Source of the DNA: Brienomyrus brachyistius
Lineage: Eukaryota; Chordata; Actinopteri; Osteoglossiformes; Mormyridae
Reading direction: 5' to 3'
Assembly: GCF_023856365.1 (NCBI RefSeq)
Contig: NC_064552.1
Span: 4,491,200-4,555,199, forward strand
DNA length: 64,000 nt
The notes under the pieces were generated by a model. That model did not search any database. It was not told the origin of the DNA and saw nothing but the letters and a program-made list of their open reading frames with translations. A program made the translations under genes and the position numbers. Shown here in pieces: positions 36,601-45,800 of the stretch (positions within the stretch are counted from its first letter, which is position 1; each line of letters opens with the position of its first letter).

Positions 36601-36845
36601 TAACACCAACCTTAATCCACTACAGCATCAGGAAAACCAATGAGCCGGTTCGGAACTTCGCGTCCGAGTAATCGCACACAGACAGCAACTAACAGCGACC
36701 GTGCCATTGCGGCAGCCCTAACTTATGTATTAGACTCCGGGTCCGATTTCAGCGGTTATAAACACATGCACGCAGAGGCAGAATCAACGGGCGGCAGTTA
36801 CTCACCCCAGAGATTCAGCAGCAGGAGAAGCAGGGAAAGGCACAT
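24530..36845 (-). CDS. copper-only SOD-repeat protein (CSRP-like), secreted and probably GPI-anchored, 975 aa
   Basis: Ten exons on the minus strand: 36845-36806, 34948-32881, 30752-30653, 30053-29982, 29447-29343, 28897-28765, 28534-28420, 27811-27687, 25014-24931, 24615-24530. All are GT-AG, phases close, 2928 nt. It starts at GCCACCATG and encodes a signal peptide (MCLSLLLLLLNLWG). Six SOD-like units follow: two degenerate (about 15-125 and 125-245), three with copper ligands (about 246-392, 393-556, 557-706), one degenerate (about 707-855). A novel C-terminal region (about 858-945) and a GPI-type tail end it. Copper histidines: 291/293/316/383, 451/453/474/547, 611/613/632/697. The SOD1 Asp83 equivalent is kept; the zinc-only histidines are not. 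Disulfide cysteines and the active-site-type Arg are also kept. Known family: tandem copper-only SOD domains (CSRPs) in animals. It likely acts on extracellular superoxide or handles copper; that is inference. Confidence 0.9.
27687..27811 (-). CDS. SOD-repeat gene exon encoding a non-SOD C-terminal domain
   Basis: This 125-bp exon encodes about residues 878-920, beginning RFDFRSRVAAVLDVDLWRVT and ending CQQVTFLVSG. The F-x-x-x-V-A-x-x-L-x-V-x-x-x-R-V pattern followed by a beta-strand resembles small alpha/beta extracellular modules (SEA-like or those near fibrocystin-type repeats), not SOD. I cannot assign the family. It is joined in phase to 28420 and 25014. Confidence 0.75.
28397..28411. 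repeat. poly-G run 15 bp next to an exon donor
   Basis: The run ends eight bases from the donor of the exon at 28420-28534. On the transcribed strand it is a C-run just inside the intron. Confidence 0.9.
29105..29228 (+). repeat. SINE 3'-end fragment
   Basis: It has CAACCTGTCCAGGCGGTACT, GTGCCCCGTGCTGCCTGGAA and the AGATGGATGGAT tail, the usual 3' half of the dispersed repeat seen elsewhere in the window. It lies in an intron of the SOD-repeat gene. Confidence 0.65.
29520..29860 (-). mobile_element. Tc1/mariner-like transposon, 5' part only
   Basis: Minus-strand transposase N-terminal sequence (LRRGTVIGCRFCNKSVCEV) runs from the terminal repeat side at about 29860 (GTCCCTATAGTGT) inward to about 29540. 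From 29591 to 29806 it matches the 6.6-kb copy almost base for base. The DDE part and the other terminal repeat are missing, so it is an inactive deletion product. Its inner edge lies under 100 bases from the coding exon 29343-29447. Confidence 0.85.
30331..30351. repeat. poly-C run, 21 bp
   Basis: A pure C run in an intron of the SOD-repeat gene, followed directly by AATAAA on the plus strand. Confidence 0.95.
30563..30616. repeat. (GATAAS)n hexamer array
   Basis: About nine hexamers alternate between GATAAC and GATAAG. Each contains the GATA core, and the last is 37 bases from the donor boundary of the coding exon 30653-30752. Confidence 0.9.
31883..32837 (+). mobile_element. pogo/Tigger-like DNA transposon relic with a SINE inside it
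   Basis: The left end CAGTGGAAACCACTTATAGT (31883-31902) and the right end, which reads CAGTGGAAATTGCTTATAGT on the minus strand (32837 inward), form terminal inverted repeats. TA follows the right end, as expected for a TA target. At 32192 an ATG opens MEKRKPFALKDKYRLIKVYN then stop; after it, PKTSQQDAVAKLQ continues in frame. This matches the N-terminal helix-turn-helix region of Tigger/pogo transposases. Most of the transposase is gone. A tRNA-derived SINE sits inside, at about 32545-32775. Confidence 0.85.
32545..32775 (+). repeat. tRNA-derived SINE (V-SINE-like)
   Basis: The head has GTTGCAGGTTCGAATCCCCG (B box). The body has AAGGTACCAGCTGTAAGCAC, CACTGCTCCCCGGGCGCTGA and GGGTTAAATGCAGAGAACAC, the standard order of a widespread fish SINE. 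It is inserted in the pogo/Tigger relic. Confidence 0.85.
32881..34948 (-). CDS. giant exon 2 of the SOD-repeat gene: five SOD-like units
   Basis: A single 2068-bp exon encodes residues 14-703, from GAAHCVVFQ to HYLNGSR. It contains the two degenerate N-terminal units and all three copper-competent domains without any intron. Landmarks are GAYHVHQFP / GDHWNP / GRSVVIHQ in the first, HNWHIHQWP / GNHWNP / GRSVVIHE in the second, and GGYHIHKLP / MGHFNP / GRSLVIHY in the third. It also contains a basic RSRR|DVS site at residues 214-217, a possible furin cleavage point between degenerate unit 2 and the first copper domain. Many NxS/T sequons are present. Confidence 0.95.
35087..35256. mobile_element. 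fold-back MITE (45-bp inverted repeats)
   Basis: The left arm 35093-35136 (ACCCTACAGATCTTAGTTGC onward) and the right arm 35210-35254 are reverse complements with about one mismatch, separated by about 73 bases. The outer words (ACCCTGTTCCTGGAG) are typical of hAT-derived fish MITEs, but the true ends and target duplication are not clear. It lies in the first intron of the SOD-repeat gene. Confidence 0.75.
36806..36845 (-). CDS. signal-peptide exon (exon 1) of the SOD-repeat gene
   Basis: Thirteen codons plus one base. The start is in a good Kozak context (GCCACCATGT), encodes MCLSLLLLLLNLW, and ends at TGGG|GTGAGT. Joined to 34948 it makes Gly14 and continues into AAHCVVFQ. The hydrophobic core is typical of secretion signals. 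Confidence 0.85.
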
Positions 36846-36856
36846 GGTGGCAGGTG

Positions 36857-36897
36857 TGAGTGTGTGTGTTTGTGTGTATGTGTGTGTGTGGGGGGGG
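36857..36897. repeat. (TG)n plus G-run just upstream of the SOD-repeat gene start
   Basis: A TG-rich tract (with TGTATG interruptions) and nine Gs begin about 12 bases upstream of the minus-strand start codon. On the mRNA side this is a CA/C-rich 5' leader or promoter. Alternating TG can adopt Z-DNA. Confidence 0.85.
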
Positions 36898-36949
36898 GCG
36901 GTACAGCTGCTGCGGCAGGATGTCCACACTGGCTAAAGGTGACTTACTT

Positions 36950-39600
36950 GTGTGCGCGACCGTTCTATCAACCCCACCTCATACGGCAACCCAAGCTACC
37001 ATTGGCTCACACGGGGCCACCTCTGCGTGACACTCTGCCTCAGAGGTGGGAGGGAATAGGCTGGGGGGGGGGGGGCAGCACATCCCCCATTCCTAATTGT
37101 CATGACCGGTGTCTCACAACAACATCAGAACGCGTGCATGGTCATCTAGCATGCATCCAGTCCTATTTCAGCTGTGCCCTTATAATTCTGAGAAGAAACT
37201 GTAAACCGGAACATTGTCTCAGGCTTAAATGAAGCTGTTAAAATGGACAGACCTGTAGGTGTTTTGCTTGGTTTTTAAGCAAGCCCTTAGCTTTGTTTCC
37301 GCACTTCTGGCTCATCTTTTTGGGACAGGACATTAAAGGTATTTCTGTCTGGGTATTTTCAGGCTCTCTGCTGTTGGGGTCATTATGATCGTATGATGAT
37401 ATGAGATGCCCAAACATCCTGTGGCTTAATTGCAACCTGCAGGTCGTGCCACTGGTGACATTTTGACCTTTTCTGTTCTATTCTCGGCCAGGGTGGGGTC
37501 ACCACCCAACAGATGTGTCGTCCTTCCGTGCACCGTGCTTCTCACGCTTGCAGGGCTGACAGACATGCAGTGAGGTGAATCCATGTCTCTATTCTGGCTG
37601 TAGTGCAGTGTAATCGTATAATGCGTCCTGCGATGGAGCAGCATGCTGTCATGAATGTTCAGCTGCCTGCGATAGGCACCGGATCCTCCAGAGACCCTCT
37701 CCAGGATAAACTGGGTTGAACGCTGCATGGGATTTTATTCATATATATATCTCTCCATCTATTGCCTTGTGATAGGTTAGCATCCTATCCTGAGTTATTC
37801 CATACGGTGCACCTTTTATGCGGAGGTGGGGGTCACGGTCTTGAACCAATCAGCAGCAGATTAATCATTTTAATCATTGCATGGGTGTGCAATGGTATAA
37901 TTTTTAGCAAATTATTAAACACCAGTTTATGCAAAAATCCATCTTCCAAATAATTACTCAGAACAGGGTCAGGGGGAGCCAGGATAGGGCACAAGACAGG
38001 GGATATCCTGGATGGCATGGGGCAGGGGGCCTGGGGCAGGGGGTACCCAGAACTGGATGCCACTGTTATCGTAGACGAAGCATTTGAATAGACGAAAATA
38101 AAGAAAACAGTAGGCTGATAAATCCATAAAATATTTGAGGTTTTATTGCAATTTGAAAAAAATTAAAGATGTGTGGAAAAAATGTAACTTATTAGTTTAA
38201 TCCCCGAATACTATTTATTTCCCCCGGCTTCTCAGACTTATATGTTGACCGTGCTTACATGTCATGGGGAGTTAAATTAATTGTTGCATGCTTGACCGAA
38301 TGTCTTCCAGTATGATACAATTTAATTCATATTAAAAATGATATACATTGAGAAACTAATTTGTCCCGAAAGGGCATTATGGTGAAGCAGAAAAGCGCGT
38401 GGTTTATGCCCAGAGGAAGTACGGCTGTCTCTCGCTACCCTTCCCCGGACTCACCTTCAACAAAAGCTCATCTAGGCTGCGATTAGCAGCGGTGACTTGA
38501 GAACAGCTTTTCAAATGAAGCGTAGTCCTACTTTCTTCATCCCTGATCATTTTTATCTCAGGGCTGCGGTCATGCACCTGGCGGCGGAGTGAACTTTCCT
38601 CGCCACTGGCAAAAGCGGATTCATCGTGGCATGGCTTGTATGCTCACAGCATCTCTTGAGAAACAGAAACATATTTATTTCCCCTTTTTATGACCCCTCG
38701 TTTGTAGTGGGTCTAGCAATTTTTTTTCCAGCATTTTTTCTTATACAACTACTTGGATATTAAATTTCATCCATTTATACGCCCACATATTTTAACAGAA
38801 CAAATCAGGTTAAGCAAGTTTTCTAAAAGATATTGTAGTGGATTTCCTCCTGGGACTTGATCCAACAACCCCCCGGTTCTTCAGTGGAACACTGCTTATT
38901 GGGTTACAGGACCGGGGCCAAACTGGGCGTCTCCATCAGCTCGCCATCACCCATCCAGCACTCTGTTAATTATCACAGAATTTGTCGTTGATATTTTGAT
39001 ATTGCATATCACTCGCTAAACCTCATTGGGTTTCTTGTGAGCTAAAACGGTGTTGATAAACTGCGGTTCCACTGCGCTGCTGTGCACTGGACAAAAAGAA
39101 AGGATTTAGAGAAAACAAAAAAAAATCTCTAAAGAGTAAAATACATAGAAAGCAACAATGAAGGGATTACGTGAAAGAACTCTTCGTCATTATTTCTGAG
39201 AATTAGTGGTTGCGTTTTAAAATGATTTATTCATTTTGGCTATGCGATGTCTTATTGTGTTACGGTCACAGTGGATTTCACCTTTTGGTTCTGAGGAAAG
39301 TGATGCCCGTTGTCAGTCAGGAATGACATCGAAAAGAAAGGAAACAAAACGGTCAGTTCATTAGGGGAACGACGTCTTCCTATAACAATGTCTTTCATCA
39401 GCCGTGGGAACAAATTGCAGCTTCTACTTTTGCATACCTTTGCCATGAACTGTCAGCCAGTGTGTAAATATCTCCATTTTGAGAACTGATCCACTCATTA
39501 AAAAAATTGATAGTCATGTAGAGCAGATGACAAACTCACTGAGGAAACCTTTAAAGCCATAAACTTCACTTCATTTTCCGGAAAAGTTGATATTGGTGTA
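36950..39600. other. region upstream of the SOD-repeat gene, no gene recognised
   Basis: No coding exon is supported. A promoter for the SOD-repeat gene is expected near 36.9-37.2 kb, but I see no convincing TATA box. An old repeat lies at 37430-37730. The remainder is AT-rich unique-looking sequence with short homopolymers. Confidence 0.5.
37430..37730 (-). repeat. old dispersed repeat, antisense
   Basis: On the minus strand it reads like the 3' half of a fish SINE: GGAGAGGGTCTCTGGAGGAT and GGTGCCTATCGCAGGCAGCT. The copy is diverged and the boundaries are approximate. Confidence 0.45.
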
Positions 39601-39604
39601 ATTA

Positions 39605-39775
39605 TGGTTGGCACAGTGGCACGGTGGATGATGCCGTTGTTTCGCACGTCTGAAGACTAGGGTTGAGTCTCCAGCTCTGCTTGTGTGGAGTTTGAATGTT
39701 CTCCTCATATCATTGTGGGGCTTCTACCTGACACTCTAGTTTCCCCCAAAGTCCAATAGCACACTAAGGTTACCA
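39605..39775 (+). repeat. tRNA-derived SINE fragment, diverged
   Basis: It carries GGTTGGCACAGTGGCACGGT, GTGTGGAGTTTGAATGTTCT and AAGTCCAATAGCACACTAAG, the same landmark order as the 19.53-kb and 55.47-kb copies. Confidence 0.7.
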
Positions 39776-39779
39776 AAGT

Positions 39780-42210
39780 GTCTGCAACACAGTCCATAAA
39801 CATCCATTCTCATCCATTCTCTGCAGCTTATTTTGGTCCACATTGCGGGAACTGGGGTCTAAGCAGAGATGCTGAAACTTCCCCCTCATCAGCCACCTCC
39901 CCCAACTCCGCCGGGATATAATCTCTCCAGCATGTCCTTGGTCTGCTCTGGGTCTTCTTCCAGTTGTACATGTCCAAAACACCTCCCTTGGGAGCCATCC
40001 AGGATGTATCCTACATAGATGCCCAAACCACCTCAGCTAGTTCCTCTCAGTGCTCCTCACCCTGTCTCTAAGGCTGAGGCCAGACACCCTGTGGAGGAAA
40101 CTCATTTCTGCCGCTTGTATCCGTGATCTCATTGTTTTGGTCACTATCCAGAGCTCAAGACCATAGGTGAGGGTAGAAACGTAGAACAACTGGCAAATCA
40201 AAAGCTTTGTCTTCCAGCTCAGCTCCCTATACCACAACAGAGTGACCCAGCATCTGCATAACTACGCGATCCTGAGGCCACCGAACAGGAATGTCCAAAA
40301 AACTTATGAATAGAATCGGTGACAAAGGGCAGTTCTGGCTCAACACCTACTGAGAACAAGTCTGACTTACTGGCGACAATGCAAACCAAACTCTCGTTCC
40401 ATTTATACAGGGACCTGGTGGCCCACAACAGCACACCCCATAGTGCATACTCTTAAAGCACCCCCACACAGGACCCCCCCCTCCCCCCCCCCCACAGGAC
40501 ACAAACATGTAAACTGGTTGGGCAAACTCCCATGAACCCTCTAGTATCCTTGTGAAGGTGAAGAGTTGGTCTCGCATTCCATGACGAGGACCAGAATCTG
40601 CATTGTTCCTCCTGGGTCTGAGGATTCCACCATTGGGTGAACCCTCCTGTCCAGGGCCCCCGGCATAGGCCTTCCCTGGGGGGCTGAGGCGTGTGATCCC
40701 CCTGAAGCTGTGACACATCCTCCGGTGCCAGTCCTTAACAATTGGGACCACCACCCCACGTCTGCCATTCCAAAGGTACCGTCATCATCTCCACACAATG
40801 ATAAAGAGGCATGGCAGCTGAAACAACCTAACAATGCCACCTGCCAATCTGACCAAGTAATCCACCTAAAGCTAAGCAGGTTTGGGGCCTGGCCAGTACT
40901 TGGATGGGAGACCAACTAGGAAAGCTGGTTGCTGCTGCAAGAGGTGTTGGTGTGGCTGATGGGTTAGTCCAACCTGTAGTCTGTCTGGATCCCAATGCCC
41001 CAGGTAAGTGATGGCATGCTGTAAGAATGCTGTTGTCCTTTGGCATGCGACCTGAAACTAAGGTCCTGACTCTTTGGGCATATTTTGAAAGAGTAGGGAT
41101 GGTATCCTGATGTCCTGCCTAAATTCGCTTACTGTGGCCCTTTCAAGTCTGACCTCCTAATCATCCTTTACACCTAACTGGTAAATTCTTTCCTGTCCCC
41201 TTCGCTACCCTACCTACTGTGCGGTGAGCGCACTGGCGCAGAATGGCTGCCGTCGCATCATCCAGGTGGGGGCTACACAGCGCTCGTGGTTGAAATGGAT
41301 CCCCATTGCTTCTCTGAAAGTGCTTCAGGTGTTGAGAACTTCATCCATCCCTGGAGCCGTACCACCGAAGAGACTTCAGTGACCGTACACCCATAATGGC
41401 TAAGTTCTCCTCTGAGTCTTTCAGTTCTGCTTCCTCCAAGGAATGGCATATCAGCTGGGTTCAGGAGGTCCTTGAAATACTTCTTCCACCACCTGACTAT
41501 ATCCCCATTTGAGGTTAACAGTTCACCCCTGCTGTAAACCGCACAGTTCCTTGCTTCCCTCTACTGAGTGGCCTGACAGTTTGACAGAGAATTTGCAGAC
41601 CGATGGTCCTTCTCAATGTTCTTACCAAACCCCTCCCACACCCGAGTTTTTGCTCCACTGACTGCCAAAGCTGCATTCTATTTGGCCTGCCAGCACCTGT
41701 CAGCTACTTCAGGAGCCCCAACTAGCTAACCAAACTTCTTCAGCCTGACAGCTCCCATTCCTGGTGTCCACCTCTGGGTTCAGGGACCGCAGCCACAACT
41801 GGCACCAACAACCTTACGCCGCTTCTGCAATGGAATCCGGGAACATTGTCTGTTCGGGTTCAGCTTACCCTGACTCACTGGGGACGCAAGAGAAGTTTTG
41901 CAGGAGGTGCGAGTTGAAGATCTCCCGTACAGGGGTCTCCAGCAGACACTCGTGGCTCATCCTCACTATACGTTTGGGTCTCCCAGGTCTACCCAGCATC
42001 CTTCCCTGCCACCAGACCCAACTCATCACCAGGTGGTGATCAGTTGACAGCTCAGCTCCTCTCTTCACCCAAGTGTCCAAAACATGTGGATGCAGATCCG
42101 ATGATACGATTACAAAATCGAACATTGAACTGTAGCCCAGGGTGCTCTGGTGGCAAAAATTCCCACAGATACTCTCTAAAATCTTGTGCAAATCCTTCCC
42201 AGAAGAGTGG
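39780..42210 (-). mobile_element. non-LTR retrotransposon (LINE) remnant, interrupted
   Basis: On the minus strand, endonuclease-like sequence (WVKRGAELSTDHHLVMSW, about 41.9-42.1 kb) is followed by reverse-transcriptase pieces (FRGITRLSPPGKAYAG, about 40.7 kb; LFTFTRILEGSWEFAQPVYM, about 40.55 kb). A C-terminal region with FYVSTLTYGLELWIVTKTM and RIQAAEMSFLHRVSGLSLRD follows at about 40.04-40.24 kb. Stops and frameshifts break it into short frames, so it is dead. A 5S-derived SINE interrupts it at 40.84-41.33 kb. The clade is not assigned. Confidence 0.85.
40838..41330 (+). repeat. 5S rRNA-derived SINE (SINE3-like)
   Basis: The head reproduces internal 5S rRNA sequence: AGCTAAGCAGGTTTGGGGCC, CCAGTACTTGGATGGGAGAC and a matching 3' stem. 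The body has ACTAAGGTCCTGACTCTTTG and GGCTGCCGTCGCATCATCCA, as in other fish 5S-SINEs. It is not a functional 5S gene: the 5' part and the fold are broken and the sequence runs on into the SINE body. Confidence 0.85.
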
Positions 42211-42295
42211 CAGCTGTTACAGCTGAAAGGGAGGGACTGGCTCCATATTGATGCCTATGGATTTAGAATGGGATGCCATAAAAGTTCCTGTGGGT

Positions 42296-42340
42296 GAAAT
42301 GGCCAGGTGTCCCAGTACTTTTGTCCATATAGTGTAAGTT
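42296..42340. mobile_element. Tc1-like terminal repeat remnant
   Basis: GGCCAGGTGTCCCAGTACTT followed by TTGTCCATATAGTGTAAG matches the terminal repeat of the two larger Tc1 copies. No transposase sequence remains beside it. Confidence 0.7.
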
Positions 42341-42361
42341 CCTACTCTCACCTAGGGTACT

Positions 42362-42745
42362 GAGCTTTGGGTAATGACTGAAAAAAAATGCAGTGGATAC
42401 AAGCTTTCCTTGCGAGGGGTTAGGTTTAGAGGTAGGGTGAGGACCACAGACATTCGGGAGGGACTCAAAGTAGAGCCGACACTCCTCCGCATGGAAAGGA
42501 GCCAGCTGAGATGGTTTGGGCATCTATCTAGGGTTCCTCCTGGATGGCTCTCTGGGGAAGTGTTTTGGACATGTCCACCTGGGAGGAGGCTTCGGGGCAG
42601 ATCCAGGACACAGTAGACAGACGATGTCTCTCAGCCGGCCGGAGGAGTGGCGTTGGAGGAGGTGGCTGGTGAGAGGGAGGTCTGGGCATCCCAGTTTAGA
42701 CTGATGCCCCTGCAATCCGACCCCAGATAAGCGGCAGAAAATGGA
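42362..42745 (+). mobile_element. LINE 3'-terminal fragment, plus strand
   Basis: It encodes the C-terminal end of the same LINE type (VEPTLLRMERSQLRWFGHLS, PPGRRLRGRSRTQ), then a 3' UTR with GATAAGCGGCAGAAAATGGA. It lies opposite in direction to the larger LINE remnant beside it. Confidence 0.85.
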
Positions 42746-42805
42746 TGGAAATATTAGATGGATGTGCTCCACGTTCCTGCATACAACAAGCGGGCTTAGA
42801 AAATG

Positions 42806-42838
42806 GATGGATGGATGGATGGACGGACGGACGGACAG
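42806..42838. repeat. (GGAT)n/(GGAC)n microsatellite
   Basis: Tandem ATGG then ACGG tetramers follow a short repeat tail, probably grown from a retrotransposon 3' end. Confidence 0.9.
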
Positions 42839-42849
42839 TTTATATTGCG

Positions 42850-45800
42850 TAAAGAAACGCCTGCACAGTCCTAGAACTGCAGATTTACAGTTAATCCTAG
42901 ACAGCGGTTACTTTCTACAGTGTTCTTTGTTTGCGACACCTGGTGGATAAAACTATAACAACGGGTGAGAAAAAAGCGCGTCCAATATGACGGTTTACCA
43001 TGTGGTTCTGATCAAGGAATTACGGGCCGAACCGCGGCCCTCTAGAGGCCCACTAAAGGTTGAGAAACACCGAAAGTAAATGACACATTTTGATAATGAA
43101 GTACTTAGAGGCTGCCGACACGTGTCTTAAACGTTAGTTGCAACCGTTTAAAGCTACTAAAATACATAGACTAGTTTAAAGCTACTAAAATACATACAGC
43201 TGAAGTCTACGGACATTCACCTGACCTTACTGCTGAGAGGACTGGCGAAAGTGCTCAGGATGAATGTGAACAACTAATAATCTTAGTTTATGAAGAGTAT
43301 ACGGCTGTCGTTTGGACTTTACGCTAAGGCAGTATATGATATTGATTAATGTTACGGCGCCCTCGCATCCTGCACGGCTCATCTGTTGCGTTTTATTAAT
43401 TTGCGTGATTTTCACGCTAGATGGCAGCATAAGCAAACTATTTGAGCGTGTGTCTCGACATACAGTCAAAATAAAACTAATGTGCAATTTATCCAATTAG
43501 GTTTGGATTATCCAAGTCATCAAGACAAATGGTTAACAAATATCGGAAGACAGAAATGCTGAATACAACGTTCTTCCTCAGCTGAGCATATGAAATAAAA
43601 AATTTACTTTTACCCATAAACAGCATTTGAGTGCAGAGCTCAGTTTATCAACTGAAGAATCTTTTACTAACCACAAGATTATGACTTGTGGTGTATGTCT
43701 GAACCACGTAAAAACACCTGTATTATCAAAACGAGTTCAACTAGTAGGAGTCATGTTTTCTGTGGTTGACAAGTTGGTATGGGTCAAATGTTTACGAATT
43801 TCACTGTGGTAAGAACAAGACTGAGAACGGAAACTGCTCATTAAACATGTGATGTGATCAGTTTGGTTGACTGCAGACTGAAAATAAACGAGTTTGTAGA
43901 CTGTAGACACTTGGCTTGACATTAAACAGATTCTGTTACCCGTCCAGGTATTTACCTGGAAATGCTGTGCGGGTCTCCACTGGAATTTGGCACCAGGGTC
44001 ACCAGAACCCTGTACTGGCCAAATGGCCATGGATGGATGGATGGATGGTTGGTGGATTGACAGATATCCGGATGCCTTTGTATGGTATCCTATGGCATTT
44101 GAAAAATGCTTATTTATAAAGGAGAATACTGCGCGTGTAAATTACAGAACATCGCTGAGCTGTCAGCTTGATGGCATTTATAAAGGATGATGCTACGGAC
44201 CAGAGTGTCCCGCTGTGACATTTTCAGCATGAAGTGACCATCTAACCATGCAAATGAATGCTCAACTGCATCTCTATTCTTAAAACTCAAATTCGCATAT
44301 TAGAGGAGGTGCGTGTTACCATTCAGACGCATGGTAAGGAGAGGGCCGGTTTACATTGTGTTTCTGCTGTGGTTACTGAGACGTGCCTGGTGGTTCTTGC
44401 CACATTAGTGCACTTCAAGAAAGACCTAATCTCCAGTGAAAATATCCAGTTATATTAACGGAAAAAACTCACAAGTTCTTTTGGAATAAAGCGTTAGTTA
44501 AGCGACTAAAAGTAAACTGTAGCTAATGGCCTGTCGCCTCTCTTCTGGAAATGAGGGATGAAGCCACGGAATTGCTTCAGCAGTTTTATGGGGGGGGGGG
44601 GGGGGGGGGGGGGGCACTGCAGTGCTGCCGGTGTAAAATTTCAAGCAGAAAGGAACGGAAGCTTTTTGTGTCAAATGTCAAAGCAGATAAAGTGAGATAT
44701 AAATACGTAGATGTATTTTTGTTTGACTGAGACGGCTTCGGCTTCATATTTGCGACGCTTTTGACTTTGCCCAGACAATGCCGACCCCACAGCGGAGGCT
44801 GCGGAGAAATGGCCGACTGGCCATTCCGACCGGAATGGGCGCTGAGGCGGTGATGGTGCGGATCACACATGGCCACAGGGGGGCGTGCTTACCCAAAGCG
44901 GGCTTGTGGGTGCGGAATAGAGATGATATGAAGGGGGAACTTGGAAGTGCCGTGCAACTAAATCAGGGCAGAAGTGCAAACGGCGCTGGTTTTTCTAATT
45001 GTTCTCCAGCCCAGCTGCTGCCGCGTATCCCTGGAGTTTTGCGTTCGCATTCTTATTAAAAGTTGAGGTCTATTGCGTGTTAGATGTTGTCGCTGTTTGC
45101 ACCGTAATTTCCCCATGGGCATAAATGAAGTCTGTCCATTTAGCAGTGTTATTTCATTCCAGCTACATGTGTGGCCTCTTCTCGGCATGGATGCCATTAT
45201 TTATTTATTTAGGCCTAATTACCTATAAACAGCACACAATATAGGCTATGACTATAAAAAATACTTTTGCCAAACTGGCAATGAGCACCACTCACTCGTA
45301 AAAATTCTTAACGAATAACTGCGGGTTGCGCTTCTAAATGATACGACTGATTCGTGGGAACTGTTATGAATGATATTAAATGAACGGCAACAGCCTGAGG
45401 GATTGTGTTCCCGAAAGAAATCCGGTTCTGACGAAGCGCACCAGTATTACCTGATACGGCATCGCATCTTGTCTAAAGGCGGTAAGTCATTTGATAAAAG
45501 CAGCTCAGTTTGTCCGGGCACTGTGGGGCTAAGGTATTATTTATGCATCTCAGCCTTATTCATTTTCTGTATGAGTGGTTACAGCCATTGCATGTCTACG
45601 TCCACTTTGCTACCAGTTATGAGAACAACTGGATGCTTTTTGTAATTCACAAATGAGCAGGGGCATGTTATGGGCCCACTAAGTTATGATTTCTATGCCG
45701 ACAGCAATGCAGTAAATGTCTATACATGAGGGAGGGGGCGAAGAGCCTCTCCAAGCCGGCTCCTCATCCTTCGTTTTACTGCGGTCGATGTCGTTGCAGG

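Noticed and set aside
40860..40960. A 5S rRNA gene
   Set aside because: Internal 5S words are clear, but the 5' third is lost, stems are broken and the sequence continues into a SINE body, so it is a 5S-derived SINE.
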